Source: Jaltomata sinuosa
Lineage: Eukaryota > Streptophyta > Magnoliopsida > Solanales > Solanaceae
Length of the DNA: 64,000 bases
Reading direction: 5' to 3'
Assembly (NCBI GenBank): GCA_003996215.1
Contig: QJPP01007242.1
Span: 62,001 to 126,000, forward strand
Positions 1 through 12,500 of this stretch are shown in pieces (position 1 is the stretch's first letter; every line of letters starts with the position of its first letter). The position numbers and the translations under genes were made by a program. Under the pieces are notes generated by a model. That model was given only the letters and a program-made list of their open reading frames with translations, had not been told where the DNA came from and searched no databases.

Positions 1-560
1 ACACAGGCTTGAAGCATGACCTCCAAGACCTGAATAGTCCTCTCGGACTAGCCATCTGTCTGAGAGTGAAATGCAGTACTAAGCTGAACCTCTGTACCCA
101 AATCTCTCTGATTAGCTCTCTAGAACTGAGTAGTGAACTAAGTGTCATGGTCTGATATGATAGAAGTTGTGACCCCGTGCAACCGAACAACCTAACGAAT
201 GTAAATTTGAGCTAACCTCTCTGCTTCGTAAGAAGTCCAAACTGGCAAGCAATATGCTGACTTAGTCAACCGATCCACAATCACCCAAATAGAGTTGAAA
301 TCCCTAGAAGTATGAGGCAAACAACCTACAAAATCCATAGTAATCCCTTCCCACTTCCACTCAGGAATGGGAAGTCGTTGCATTAAACCACCCGGTCTCA
401 TGTGCTGGAACTTCACTTGCTGATAGTTCAAGCACCGAGATACAAACTCTGCTACATCCCGCTCTATACCACTCTACCAGTAAAGCTATCTCAAGTCCCT
501 ATACATCTTTGTCGCATCAGGATGAATAGAGTATCTAGAACAATGTGCCTCACGGAGTAT
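1..560 (-). pseudogene. integrase remnant (Ty3/gypsy), truncated by window edge
   Basis: Minus-strand translation gives the zinc-finger end (CLNYQ then VKFQHMRPGGL), the core start (GITMDFVGCLP, first catalytic Asp), SDHDT with the second Asp around base 150, and QTDG followed by SERTIQ with the catalytic Glu near base 30-40. The DDE triad residues therefore survive. In-frame stops interrupt the frame between bases 1 and 190 and again near 470. The second zinc-finger cysteine (normally CxxC) is Tyr, a TGT-to-TAT change. Only bases 192-431 remain open. Integrase would insert the cDNA into host DNA; this copy cannot make a whole enzyme. Confidence 0.85.
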
Positions 561-701
561 CAACTGAATTAAATTGCCAACCCTCGAAACACAAAGTCAA
601 CCACCAAACCTCAGAACCCCATCTAAATCTAGGGTAGCTCAGCTGGCCTCGCCTCAAACAACCTGATCACAAAGGACACACAATCTTTGATCCTCAAACT
701 A

Positions 702-1178
702 TCAGCTCTGAATCTGATCAATCAAAGTAGAACGGACCTCAACACTAGCAAGAACTCTACTGGGATTCGACAAATCAAGCCTAACCAAATGGTTAGCCAA
801 GGACTGGATGTACAAGGACAACGATCGCTCTGAAACTGAAAGTGAAGCTAGGCTACCCATACTCACTGCCTTCTGACGCAACACATCCGTTACCACATTT
901 TCCTTGCCTGGATGGTACAGTATAGTGAAATCATAGTCCTTCAGTAGCTCAATCCATCTCCTCTGCCTCAAGTTCAGCTCTCACTGACTCGTAATGTACT
1001 GAAGACTATGATGATTAGTGAATATCTCGCAGTGAACCCCATATAAGTAATGCCTCCAGATCTTGAGCGTAAAAACTATCATCGCCAACTCTAAGTCATG
1101 AGTGGGGTGTTGCGCTCGTGAACCTTTAGCTGCCTCAACACATATGCAATCACTCAACCATGTTTCATCAACACACAA
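702..1178 (-). pseudogene. RNase H domain remnant of the same element
   Basis: Two adjacent open pieces (981-1178 and 702-971, minus strand) read as the RT-linked RNase H domain. The first carries the region HPTHDLELAMIVFTLKIWRHYLYG and the TNHHSLQYI motif, where the usual catalytic TDH reads TNH (Asp to Asn). The second begins RRWIELLKDYDFTILYHPGKENVVTDVL, where the usual AD-LSRK end is changed to TDVLRQK. RNase H removes the RNA strand during reverse transcription. It lies between the RT and integrase remnants, as expected. Stops and the altered acidic residue show it is inactive. Confidence 0.82.
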
Positions 1179-1189
1179 CTGAGGCCAAC

Positions 1190-2035
1190 CCTGGAAGCAT
1201 CACAATACACGGAGAAACTCTGACACTCAACTAGAAAAGTCAATTCAAGAGCTGAAGTCAACAAGGCCTTAAGCCTCTAGAAGCTATCCTCGCACTGATT
1301 TGACCACTGAAACGGGATATCCTTCCTAGTCAGCCTGGTCAAGGGTGCTTCTATGGAAGAAAATCCCTCAACAAACCATTTGTAGTACCCAGCTAATCAA
1401 ACAAAGTTGCTAACCTCAATGGAGTAGTAGGTCTAGGCCAGTCACGAACCACTGAAATCTTACCCCGGGTCCATTCTAATCCCATCCTGAGACACCACGT
1501 GTCCTAGGAATGCAACTGACTTAAGCCAAAACTCACACTTTGTGAACTTGTCATAAAGCCAATGATCTCTCAATGTCTGGATTATAATCCTCAAGTACTG
1601 CTCGTAATCCTCTCTACTCCATGAGTATATCAAGATTTTGTCTATGAAAATAATCACAAATGAGTTGAAATACAGGCTAAACACCCTGTGCATCAGATCC
1701 ATGAAAGTTGTGGGGTCATTAGTCAACCCAAAAGACATCACCAGGAACTCATAATGGCCATAACATGTCCTGAATGTTGTCTTAGGGATATTCTCCACCC
1801 TAATCCTCAAATGGTGGTAGCCTGACCTCAAATCTATCTTCGAAAATACGGCTGAACCCTGAAGATGATCAAATAAGTCATTAATCTGTAGCATCAGATA
1901 CTTATTCTTCACATCCACCTTATTCAGTTGTCGATAATCAATACACATCCGCATCAACCCATCCTTCTTCTTCACAAATAGAACAGGAGCTCCCCAAGGT
2001 GACACATTCGGCCTAATGAATCCCTTAGCTAACAA
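1190..2035 (-). pseudogene. reverse transcriptase remnant
   Basis: The open stretch 1460-2035 (minus) contains the RT finger and palm motifs: [62 protein letters not shown]. The catalytic box, usually [YF][VI]DD, reads FIDK, so one of the two metal-binding aspartates is lost. The thumb/connection continues with disruptions towards 1190. Upstream it follows the protease remnant with a small overlap. The family copies genomic RNA to cDNA; this copy is catalytically dead. Confidence 0.87.
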
Positions 2036-2739
2036 ATCCTGGAGCTGCTTCTTAAGCTCTCACAACTCAGCTGGATCCATACGGTAAAGAGAAATAGAAA
2101 TGTGCCTGTGCTCGACTCTAACTCAAAAGAGAAGTCAATATCTCTCTCAGGTGGAAGGCCAGGCAGGTTGGTAGGGAACACATCTAGGAAGTATCTAACC
2201 ATAGGAACAGACTCAGAATACGAAAGGTCAACACTAGCATCTCGGACATATGCTAGATAAGTTAAACACCCATGAGAAATCAACTTCCTAGCTCGAAGAC
2301 AAGAGATGATCCCAGATGGTACGCGGCTGATAGAACCCTGCCACACAACCGGGGATACACCGGGCACAGCTATAGTAACGGTCTTAGCATAACAATCCAA
2401 AACCGCACGGTGAGGGGATAACCAGTCCATGCCCAGTATCACATCAAAATATAACATATCAAAGATCAATATATCACCCCAAGTCTCCAAGTCACCCACA
2501 TATATCATGCAAGTCCTCACAATCTGATCCACTACTAAAAAATCTCCTACTAGGGTCAAAATAGATACAGGCATAGATAACAGCTTACTAGCCAAACCCA
2601 AAAAAGGCATAAAGTAGGAAGATACATATGAACAAGTGGATCTAGGATCAAATAATGCAAAAGTTGGGCAACAGCAAATAGAAATCGTACCTGTGATCAC
2701 AACATCCGAGGCCTTTGCCTCAAGTCTCCCAGGGACCAC
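2029..2739 (-). pseudogene. aspartic protease remnant of the pol polyprotein
   Basis: The 236-codon minus-strand open stretch contains ALFDPRSTCSYVSSYF, the retropepsin active-site region, where the usual D-x-G-[ST] reads D-P-R-S-T (Gly to Arg). Downstream ILGMDWLSPHRAVLDCYAKTV is the classic Ty3/gypsy flap/C-terminal signature, followed by the linker FPTNLPGLPPERDIDFSFEL that leads into RT. The last part is frameshifted relative to RT. The enzyme would cut the Gag-Pol polyprotein; the active-site substitution argues against function. Confidence 0.85.
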
Positions 2740-2879
2740 ATAGAACTGATGACAACTACCACCTGATCGATCACCATCCCTACCACTTGTCCTGCCCAGT
2801 GGGCCACCACATCTACCTTAACTACCACCTCCTTGAGCCCATGGATAAACTGAGCGAGTAGGCTGAGCGGCAGGATGAG

Positions 2880-4256
2880 TTGTACTCTGCTGGGGGCAAT
2901 CTCTGGCATAATGACCTACCACACCATAATCATAACAAGGCCTTGACAGCCTATACTGGAGATATGAACTAGCAGAACCCGTATGGCCACCACGGCCTGA
3001 TGCCTCAGAAGTTGCACCTCTCGATGATTGACCATTATAGCCCTGCTGGCTACCCTGACCCTGCTCAAACTAAGACCCACCAATAGATTAAAGTGAAGCC
3101 TGAACTGGCCTACTATACTGACCGTGGTGCTGCTGCGGCTGATAACCTCAGCCCTACTGCCTGAACCTCTGCCACCCTGACAAGAACCACTGTAGCCAAC
3201 CTGATGTCGAGGCCTCTTATCTCTGGCCTCGGAGTCATGATGATGCAAGTCCTCTACTATGTGGGCATAGTCAGCAATAGCCTGGAATGATCGGCCACTA
3301 GCAACCAATATCTTAGCTGGCTCTCTAACCTTTGACCGCAATCCACAAAAAAACCTACGGACTCTGTCAGGCTCGATAAGCATAATCATGGCCCCAAATG
3401 GAGCAAGCTGATGGAAATGGGTCTCATACTCTGACACGATTATAAAACCCTGCATAAGTCTAGTGAACTGCTCCCTACGACGCTCCCTTTCGCTCTGTGG
3501 TAAGAACTTGGCCATGAAGGCCTCATAAAACTCAGACCAAGTGAACAAAGGTGATGATGCTGGTCTTCAAGAAACCTGGGCCCTCCACCATAACTTAGCT
3601 GGGCCCTCCAGTTGATATGTCGTGTAACCAACACCGTGAGTCTCCAGCAAAACCAGATGGTGCAACATCTCCTCACATGTGGTAATGAACTCATGTGGAT
3701 CCTATCCAGAATTACCAGCAAACCTCAGAAGTGCCAATCTAAAGAATCTACCCAATGACTTATGCTCCGTCTCTGTCATAGTTGGGCGAGGAGCAAGAGG
3801 CTGAGAAACTAATGGGACCAGAATAACCTCGGCATGGGGAGCCACAGTAGGAGGCTGTGCTCCTGAACTCGGTGTACCCAACGCTGCCCCCTGGGCGGAT
3901 GTCTGTGCTACCCCAGTAGGCCTGTCTCCAATTATAACCAAAAGCTATAATAGTAAACCCTGAGTATATGAACACTAAACTAGGGCTGAAGTTGGCACAA
4001 GAGAGGGTGTTGGAACTGGTACTAGAGCTGGTGGTACCTGAGCTATCCCTAGGTCCATATGCTGCTGCTCATGAACTAACTCTAGCTCATAGTCATGCTC
4101 GGGCTTTATATCAACTCTAGTAGCTCTAGTAGGTGCCATTGCTCGAGGACGTCCTCGACCCCTACCTCTACGACCTCCCCGGACCCTAGCTGGTGTCGGG
4201 GGTGTTGGAGTCGGAGGTTCATCTCTGTGTAATGCTGATGCTCTCGTAGAAACCAT
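2880..4256 (-). pseudogene. gag remnant with retrotrans_gag domain and damaged zinc knuckle
   Basis: Read right to left: the N-terminus starts MVSTRASALHRDEPP and has an Arg/Gly-rich run (3975-4256), followed by frameshifted sequence (3560-3970), then the capsid-like domain FYEAFMAKFLPQSERERRREQF with EYETHFHQLAPF at 2916-3548, and finally a zinc knuckle at about 2890-2940 reading CYDYGVVGHYARDC. The knuckle should be CX2CX4HX4C; the second Cys is Tyr. Gag forms the particle that packages element RNA. The start fits its position about 195 bases downstream of the PBS. Several frameshifts make it a pseudogene. Confidence 0.83.
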
Positions 4257-4451
4257 CTGCAGAAAAATGAACTAGAGCATGTGAGATTGCAAGAAACTCC
4301 CAAGGAATACGCATGATACAGAAGCAACAAGAGAGTCATGTTTCATAAGATGTCACTGTAGCTTCCTGAAGATTAAGTACGGACGTCTCCGCCCCGATCC
4401 GCAGGACTCTACTAGACATTGGATCCTGTACTAATGACACTGGAGAACCTA

Positions 4452-4465
4452 GGCTCTGATACCAA
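4452..4465 (-). other. primer-binding site, initiator tRNA-Met type
   Basis: On the minus strand the sequence TTGGTATCAGAGCC sits two bases inside the LTR end. It is complementary to the 3' end of plant initiator tRNA-Met, the usual primer of Tekay/Del elements. It fixes the orientation and the LTR boundary at 4468. Confidence 0.85.
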
Positions 4466-4467
4466 GC

Positions 4468-7400
4468 TATCATGACCTAAATTTTTGTTCATGATGGCAC
4501 CTACAACTCTCCAGTAGTCAAACCAATCCCCGTAACCCAGAACGATTAGTAACGGGCTACTAGCTAACAAGTAAGCAAAATACCAGGTAATATAAATGGA
4601 TGCAAGGGTTATATGAGAAGAAAAGTAATTATAGGAGTATATATATAATACATACGGTAGCTAAACCAACCCAAAACCTGGTATCATGGTATATAAGAGC
4701 CGAATCTACATACAAGGAGTACGAAAGGGATCCAAAATAATATATACATAATGTCTCTGAGTAGTAAGAGAGTACAAAATACAAAAGATAAACTAAAGTC
4801 AAGCTCCGGTCGCCAAGAGCTCACCCTTTGTCTGGACGGTCCAAAAGACTCCTCGCACGAGTGTCCATGAGCTAACGGCAAGGGCCCATACTAGGATTTG
4901 CACCAGAAGATGCAAAGTGTGTTATGAGTACCAAATGCAAAGCAATTGGTACCCAGTAGGTATCTTAGGCCGACTGGGCACATATAAGATAAAAGAGCAA
5001 TAATAAGCAAAATAGAAATAGTTAGTCACAGAAAAAAATGAAGAAGTACACGGAAGTTAGCACAGAAGGAAGACAACAGGAAACAACATACATGGCTAGC
5101 TACAAAATATATATTACAAAAATAGGTGAAAGAAAGAAATGACGCACCTGGGATCCTCGCAATAACAATATATAAGAAGTTTACAGAAAATGGACAGTAT
5201 ATCGGCAACCTCAAGTAAAAAGGGAAGAAGGAAATGGAACCAAGGCATGATCGAATACAAGAATAAGAACCAAGTCAAGATACAAGTACTACTTCCACTA
5301 TCTAATCGTAGTAAGAAATCATCGTAAGGAATAATAACTCAACTAAGCAATAATAGGCCTACCTATAGTCCCACGGGTGCCCATACACTCGAGGAACAGA
5401 AGCAAGTGAAGACAAACCCTCTGGCATCCCATACTACCGAAGCGTACAGTTAGGAAATAGCAAACAAGGATGGAACCTCACACAAATGAATGGTATGATG
5501 CATGATGAAATCCGAGTGGAATAGTAACTCTGTATGTACCTCCTCTGGCGCCTAAAGGGCCCAACAGGTATGTTCCATGGAAGGACACCGCCTGTATACC
5601 TCTACTACACCGTATAACCCTCTTCCGGTGCATGCAACCCAAATCCCCTGGCCTGGATTGTCAAGGTCCATGGATCTCCTCGACCATATACTATATCTCA
5701 ATCTCGAAAACCTCATCCAGAGTGAGTCCCGATCCAAACTAGTAGTTCAACCTCTACTATGCATGCCCAGACTCTGTCCAGGTCTAAAACAGTTAAGTAA
5801 GTCTCAAAACCCCATCAAGGGTTTCCCGAACATGACCAAGTCTAAAACAGTAGTAAAATAGCTCAGATACTCGGATCGACCGAGTCTAATATTGTCTCAA
5901 TTTAGTAAAATGTCAATCTATCACTACGACCCTGCCGAGTCTAGTAGTAGTAGTAAAACTGTGATAAATTCTCTTTTAACCTTTCTTACCCCAAGAAGAT
6001 CTACAAAGTCATTTCCAAACCATTTCAAAGTCATTTCAGTCAAAAACGAGCCCTTAAGGCCATGCAAAGTTTAGAAAACCAGTAATAGTGGCACAAAGCC
6101 TAAAACCATGGTAAAATATGGTCAAAATCCCTTTATATGCATGGAAATGACATGCTCAATCACAATTAGCATCCCAACAGCTCACAATCAACCTATCGGC
6201 CCTGCACAGGCTCCAATCGCTCTACAACATAGATAACCAGCCTAAAATCATGATAACAATGTCTGAGACTCATGGACACCCCTGAATAACCCACTGTGTC
6301 TGGTCCAGAGTCGAATTAAGTCCACATAGGACCACAAGGATGATAATATCAATCTACAAAGAATACTACACACAACAGAGGAAAGAAACGAGGTGAACAT
6401 AGAAAAGCGGTCAAGGTCTGTGGTGCAAACCTATACACCCAACCCAAGGATGCCAATTAGTACAATTTTATTCTATATATGCGAAGTCTAGGGAAGTTAG
6501 ACCGTAACTTACCTGTTGTTCGGCGATAAGCTGCTGGAACGACAATGTCCGAGGCCAAACCACTCCAAGAAGCTGTGAATGATAATCAAACTATCATAAA
6601 CATAAATAACACATTAAAATGAAACTAATGATACCCATATTGCTATAATTATAGCCGGGTTTAATTTTGGGTTAAAAGCGCGCCTGCGAGGCCCATAACC
6701 CAAGGCCAAAAATAAAAGAGTACAACATGACCACCATGATCATAGGAGTACATGCCCGGAGAATTTAAGAATTTCATTATGAATTTCAAGCTAAAACAGC
6801 CCCTACGATACAATAACTCAAGGAGGGAATTTAGGGAATGAAAACTGAAAATTGGGCAAGAAACACTTACCACAACGAGAGAAAATGTATAGGAGGCGAG
6901 TTCCAAGAACCCACGAACATGCAAGCCAAAGAGAAACAGAATCTTCAAGTGATTTCCAAGCTTTGAGAATTGGTCAACAATGGTGGTTTTAACATATGGA
7001 GAAGGATCAACTTGAGCGAGAAGAGGACTTACAAAAATGCCAAGGAAGCAAGAAGTCTTGATGGTTAATCGATCTCCCCAAGTTATAAGCTGGTTAGAGC
7101 ATTTTGTAGGAAGTATTTTAGTGTTTAAGGTTGGGAGAAATGAACAAAGTGGCTCGAAAAACAAATGGGCAAAGCTTATATGCTGCCCAGAGGTCCTTCA
7201 TCATGATCGCGAAGGGACCCCACGTGGTTGCGATGACCATGCTAGCTAGACCATTGCGATCGTAAGGACTAGCCACGCAATCTTGAAGAACAAGAGGAGC
7301 AGGCTTCATCGTGATGTCGACAAGGAATGTCGCAATCGCGTAGAACAAGGAAACATGTACTACATCGCGGTCGCGAGAAAAGGGCTCGCGATCGCGTAGA

Positions 7401-8207
7401 GCAAAGGTACCAGGTCCACAGGACCTTCATCGCAGTTGCGTGAAAGGGCCTCGTGATTCCTGAGGCCTCTACCTTCAACAACCAACAGCAAAAATTCTGA
7501 AGAGAAAAAAGTTTTTGAATGGGCCCACAAGGCTCACCCAGGACCCCACGCGCACAAACAAACTATGCTAATATACAAAAAATGGCATTCCAGACTCAAT
7601 GGAATAGATGGAAGACCCAATGGAGGTCAATTTTGCAAAAAGTGGGCCCAATGTCCAAAAACCAACCTTAAGCCAAAATGGAACTCAACACCCAAAAATG
7701 AGTCTGGAAGCCTCAGGACCTGAACCAAAGGTCCCTCTAGCCCAAAGTTGGCACTCTGAAACTAACAGCACTGACAAAAATTCCATCTGAGGCCGTCTTG
7801 TCTGAATGTTGACCAAAGTCAAGCTTTTAAGTTCAACTTGGCTAGAAACACAAAAACCAAGATGAAACTAAACCAAAAGCTCCCAGGCCCCGACCAAGGG
7901 TCTATCCAGACGAAAATCCATGCTCCATAGCTAGCGGAACTATTGGAATTTGATTTCGAGCATGTTTACCAAGAATATTGACCGAAGTCAACAATATCAT
8001 AAGTTTAAGCTCTAAAATAGCAAATGGCCATAATGACCAAACGAACGGCCAGAGCACCGAACCATTGGTCCCAGCAAGCCATAAATGACTTAGGGTAGCT
8101 ATAGGCAAGCTTTAATAGTATAAAAAATCATAAATATGAAGATGACTGGAAGGGTCATCACATGCTCAGAGAATGTAAACGCGAAGATGATCGGAAGGGT
8201 CATCACA
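4468..8207 (-). repeat. 5' LTR of the left element (about 3.7 kb)
   Basis: In minus orientation it begins TGTGATGACCCTTCC and ends near TCATGATA, just before the PBS. The first 200 bases match the plus-strand LTRs at 11074, 39231 and 53362 (for example GTCATTTATGGCTTGCTGGGA). A cluster of CG-rich palindromic words built on GCGATCGC lies at about 7188-7445. The LTR terminus and a few flanking bases are tandemly duplicated (period 45 bases, copies ending at 8162 and 8207). The open reading frames seen inside the LTR have no recognisable homology and are taken as chance. Confidence 0.8.
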
Positions 8208-9595
8208 TGCTCGGAGGATGTCATATAAAGAGGCTTATATACATTTTAAAAAGGTCAAAACTCATCGTTACCTCGATAACCAACACTTGAGCTGATCCAC
8301 TCAGAGGATGTCACATGTTTAGAAGATTAAATTCAAGGGGGCACACATCAAGTCACTGATGTATAAGGTGTTTTCATCTGATTCCCTGATAAAATAAAGG
8401 AACTCTTTCACTTTCTAGGCTTAATTCAATTGATGCTCAAAATATGAGAGACTATATGTATCAGATAAAAATCAAACGAGAAAGGTGTACGAATTAGAAG
8501 AAGATATGTGAAAAATAAAGACAGATTGAATATGATTAGAATGACCGATGAGGGTGATCTTATTAAATTAAAGGATCAAATTTTTGGTGCAAGCCCATCC
8601 AACTTTTATAATACATACTGTGTATACGATCTCGATCGGTCAAAATAAGTTCTAAGTATAATCATTCTCAAATAATATGAAATTTTCTTACGAAGACTCT
8701 CAATCGCGTACACAATGATGAAATCGTGCATATAATAATCATCTAGAAGGAGCGTGCAACACGAAAGACGTTCCTTAGAGTTATGTTATAAAAATATCTT
8801 TTTTCCTCATTTCTATGGCATCTAATTTTTTTAATCAAAAAAATATTACTTTTGCTTCATTATTTCTTTCAAGCTCTCAAACTCTTGACTTCGCAAAGCT
8901 ATTGTATCCTCGAGACATTGTCAGACAACTACCCCAAAGACACTTCAATAAGAATTTCTTACTTTACTTTTTTTCACTTTGTTCATTATTCTAGTTTATC
9001 TCGTTCTGTTGTTACTATATATAGTAATTTAACATTAAGAATATTGTCATTTGATCATCTTAACCTATATGTCCTTGAACCACGTTGACAAACTCAATCT
9101 CTACCAATTTAAAGTAAGCAAAAACTATTTATCTAAATATTATAAATTATTTCTAAAGCACCTTTAATTTTTTATGGGAAATCAACCAATGATAAGGGTT
9201 TAGAAAATATCCCAACATGTATATTATTGAAGCACACTTGATAATATCTTAATAATTATTTTTGTAAAAATCTTATTAATAGTAAATGTGATCTCCAATA
9301 TCTATAAAATAAATAAAAAGCTCATACACCAAGAATATTGTGTATAAGAAAGTATTAGGTAATACACTTAATAACACATTTATACCTCATAAAATTTAAA
9401 TAAATGAAAGAAATATATATCTTATTGAGCTCTGATTGTTTATCTTCGTAGATTTAGAGGATAATAAGTTGTCTTGATTTCAACCAAGTCACCACACAAC
9501 AATCCACCTTTTTTATTTATATAAAAATATACTTATTTTCAGGTATAATTAGTTACTCCAAAAATTTAATTCAATAATATATATATTATTTTAAA
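8208..9595. other. AT-rich intergenic stretch, no feature recognised
   Basis: No ORF with recognisable content, no LTR terminus and no RNA gene seen. Base composition is strongly AT-rich and differs from the flanking retrotransposon LTRs. It separates the minus-strand left element from the 5'-truncated plus-strand element at 9596. Confidence 0.5.
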
Positions 9596-12500
9596 TTTGG
9601 AGATCGCGACTCGGAGTCGTGGTTTATATGTATTCGTAGCATTCTGGGTGAGTCGAGCATCCAGCCCATCTTCTCCTGCCTTGTTGAGTTTTGACAATGT
9701 AAGTTTTGGAGCTAAAGGAATGGCTCCAGGTTCTTTTTTTTTAGAAAGGAGTTTGTAAGGTTCAGTATATGCTACAGAAAGATTTTGTTGGGTTGAAAAA
9801 AGAGGGAGATGACTCATTGTTTGTGCTTATGTATTTTACTAGTTGACTGAGGTGACGATGAAGGTTTGCTTTGGGATTGTGTGTTGGTGATTTGATTTGG
9901 CTGTCTACATATTGCAGTGGTTTTCCTTTGATTGGTTTGAGATTTCAGTAACAGCTGTGGTTTTGGCAACTTGTGAATCAAAGCCTAGTTGGCTTCAGTT
10001 CCTAGTGGTTCATTAACAACATATGGGTTCGACAAAGGCTTTGGTTGGAAATTTTAAAAGTTGGGTTTTAGAATCGTGGGCTAGCAAGATACTCCGGACG
10101 GTTCGTAGTTGGTTCTTTTCAGTTGCAGCTTCTTGGGTTGGAAGGCATGGAGTTTGGGTGACTTAGTTTTCCTATTTTAGTTATGGAGTGACACTTGTCC
10201 TTGGACACCTAGTCCATGGCTAACCTTTGAGTTAGGATGGATATTCTAGGTTTTGGCAATCTTCTAGATAGTACGGGGTTCCTTCTTTCATGGTTGGACA
10301 GACTCAGAGGTGTAAGTTCGAGGTTTAGCGGTGATGTATTATACATGGTCAGGTTGTACAGGTTGAGACTATCGAGCCTATTCTTGGGTTTTGTTACCGA
10401 GCTTGATGTTAGCGAAAGTATTCGTTCGTTGGTTGGTGGCTAGTTGGGCCAGGTAACTTAAGTCTTAGGTGATGTGCTTCGAGTTGTTATCTTGGATGGC
10501 AAAGGCTAGTAGGCTATAGCTTGACTTGGACAGAACTTGAGTATAAATGGTGACTTCATTCGTGAATATAAGCAGGAACTGTGGATCTCCGGCATGTCAG
10601 TTGATGCTTCGAAGGTGGTTGAGTGTTCGACTTGTATGCAACTTCATGTTATGGTACAAAAGATTCAGTTCAGAATAAAAGGGTTTCGCAGATCAGCGGG
10701 TTCATGAGTTAGAGTTTTGGGTTGAAAGATTTTCGGGTAAACTTGGTGGTGGTTTTGAAGATTTGAGTTATGTAAGTGTACCACCTTGCTTCTTTGGTTT
10801 CGGTATTGTGTCGGTGCTTCCGATTGAGATTCTCGAGGTTCGATTTGGGTCGATAGATCTTTGAAGTTTTGGAGTTGAGTTTGGATCTGGCTTGGCTAGT
10901 AGTGAGTTTTGGCTTGGTTGCGTTCGTTTGTTCTAATGGGTGCCGTCTGGCCGAGGAGGCTACCCAGGTTGTCTGAGAGAGTAGTGCGGGTTGTGTATCC
11001 GCTATCCTTTTAATCTCTAATCTTTCCTTCTTTCCTGACTTTTGGGGATGAAAGTCTTTTTAGTAGTGGATGATGTAATGACCCTTCCGATTATCTATGC
11101 ATGTTCACCTTTCTTGTACTGTAAGAGCTTTCTTGTAGCGGTCACAAGTCATTTATGGCTTGCTGGGAGCGATAGATCGGTGACCGGGCCATTTGTTTGG
11201 TCTTTTTTTCCAATCCTGATTTTAGAGTTTTTAACTTTGGAAATAGTTGACTTCAGTCAACATTCTTGGTGAACGTGCTAGGAATAAAATTCTGGTAGTT
11301 CTGTTAGCTTCAGAGCGTGGACTTTGGTCTAGAAGGACCTTTGGTAGGGATCCGGGAGCTTTTCAGCTTAGAATTCTCTCTCATTTTGTGTTTTCAAGCC
11401 AGTTGGGCTTGTTGGGTTGAGTTTGGTCAACATTCGGAGAAGACGGCCTCGGATGGAAATTCTATCAGCGTCGTAAGCTCCAGAATGTCGAGTTTGTGTT
11501 AGTGAGTTGGTTGGTTCAAGTTTTGGATGAGCTGGGCTTATTTCGGGTGTTTGGTTGGCATTAGCTAGTGTTGACTTGGGTCAATATTCTTCCTAAATGA
11601 CCTCTTATAGAAGTTTCGTCGATTCCATTGAGTTCGGAATGTCATTTCCACTCTAATAGCACTATTGGTTTTTAAGTATCGGGTTCCGATTGTGTCTGGA
11701 ATTCCCCGTAGAACATTTTAGTTGTTGTTGGTTTTTCTGCTTCTGGTGGCCTTCAGCGCGATCGCGCTCCCTTAGCACGATTGCGCTGGCCTGTGATTTC
11801 CCCTTCAGCATGATCGCACTCCTTTAACGCGATTGCGTTGGTCTGTGTTTTCCCTTCAGCGCGATAGCGCTGGTCTATGATGCTTCCTTCAGCGCGATCG
11901 CGCTCCTTTAGCGTGATAGAGCTGACCAGCGACCAACAGCTACATATTTTTGGTCTTTTCGTTTTTCCAGCACTTTCTCTGCAACTTTCTCACTCTAAAA
12001 CAGAAAATACTCTCCCAAAATTGCTCCAAATCGATCCTAAACCTTGGGAAACCATTTGTTCGTGTATTTTCCGTGTTTCTTCGTCTCTTGGTAAGCCTTC
12101 TTCCTCCTTGAAATTCTCTTGTTCCTTCCTTAAAATTCCACCATTGATGCTCATTCTAAGCTTGGAAATTCTTGTGTAGTGATTGTTTCTAGCTCGTGCA
12201 TGCTTCGTGGGGGTTAAGGATTGTCCACCTTGGCTTAAATTCCATCTTTGTGGTAAGTAATTCTCGCCCAATTTCCGATTTTATTCTTGAAATTCTATCT
12301 TTAAGCCTCATCTTGAGCGGGCTGCTTTGAGACCTAATTGTTGTCCGTTTTCGCTCAAATTTTGAGCATGCACTCCCGGGATGGTAAGGAACACATGTGT
12401 ATTTTTCGTTTCCTATTCTTGGTTGCGGGGCACATGAGCCCATTTACAATTCGGATTTCAACCCGGGTATGTTTATGGCATTATGGGTATTGTTAGTCTT

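Larger units (their letters stand above)
1..8207 (-). mobile_element. 5' part of a decayed Ty3/gypsy (Tekay/Del-like) LTR retrotransposon
   Basis: Read on the minus strand this is 5' LTR (8207 to 4468), initiator-Met primer-binding site, gag, protease, RT, RNase H and integrase. It runs off the left edge inside integrase, so the 3' LTR is outside the window. The pol order PR-RT-RH-IN and the integrase sequence place it in Ty3/gypsy (Metaviridae). The LTR terminus matches the 9.6-13.5 kb and 39-64 kb elements. Every coding domain has stops or frameshifts, so the copy is dead. A target duplication cannot be checked because the other end is missing. Confidence 0.85.

Noticed and set aside
6661..7164. 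167-codon minus-strand open frame in the left LTR
   Set aside because: Inside an LTR, no recognisable domain, and the related LTR at 11074 does not keep it. Chance frame most likely.
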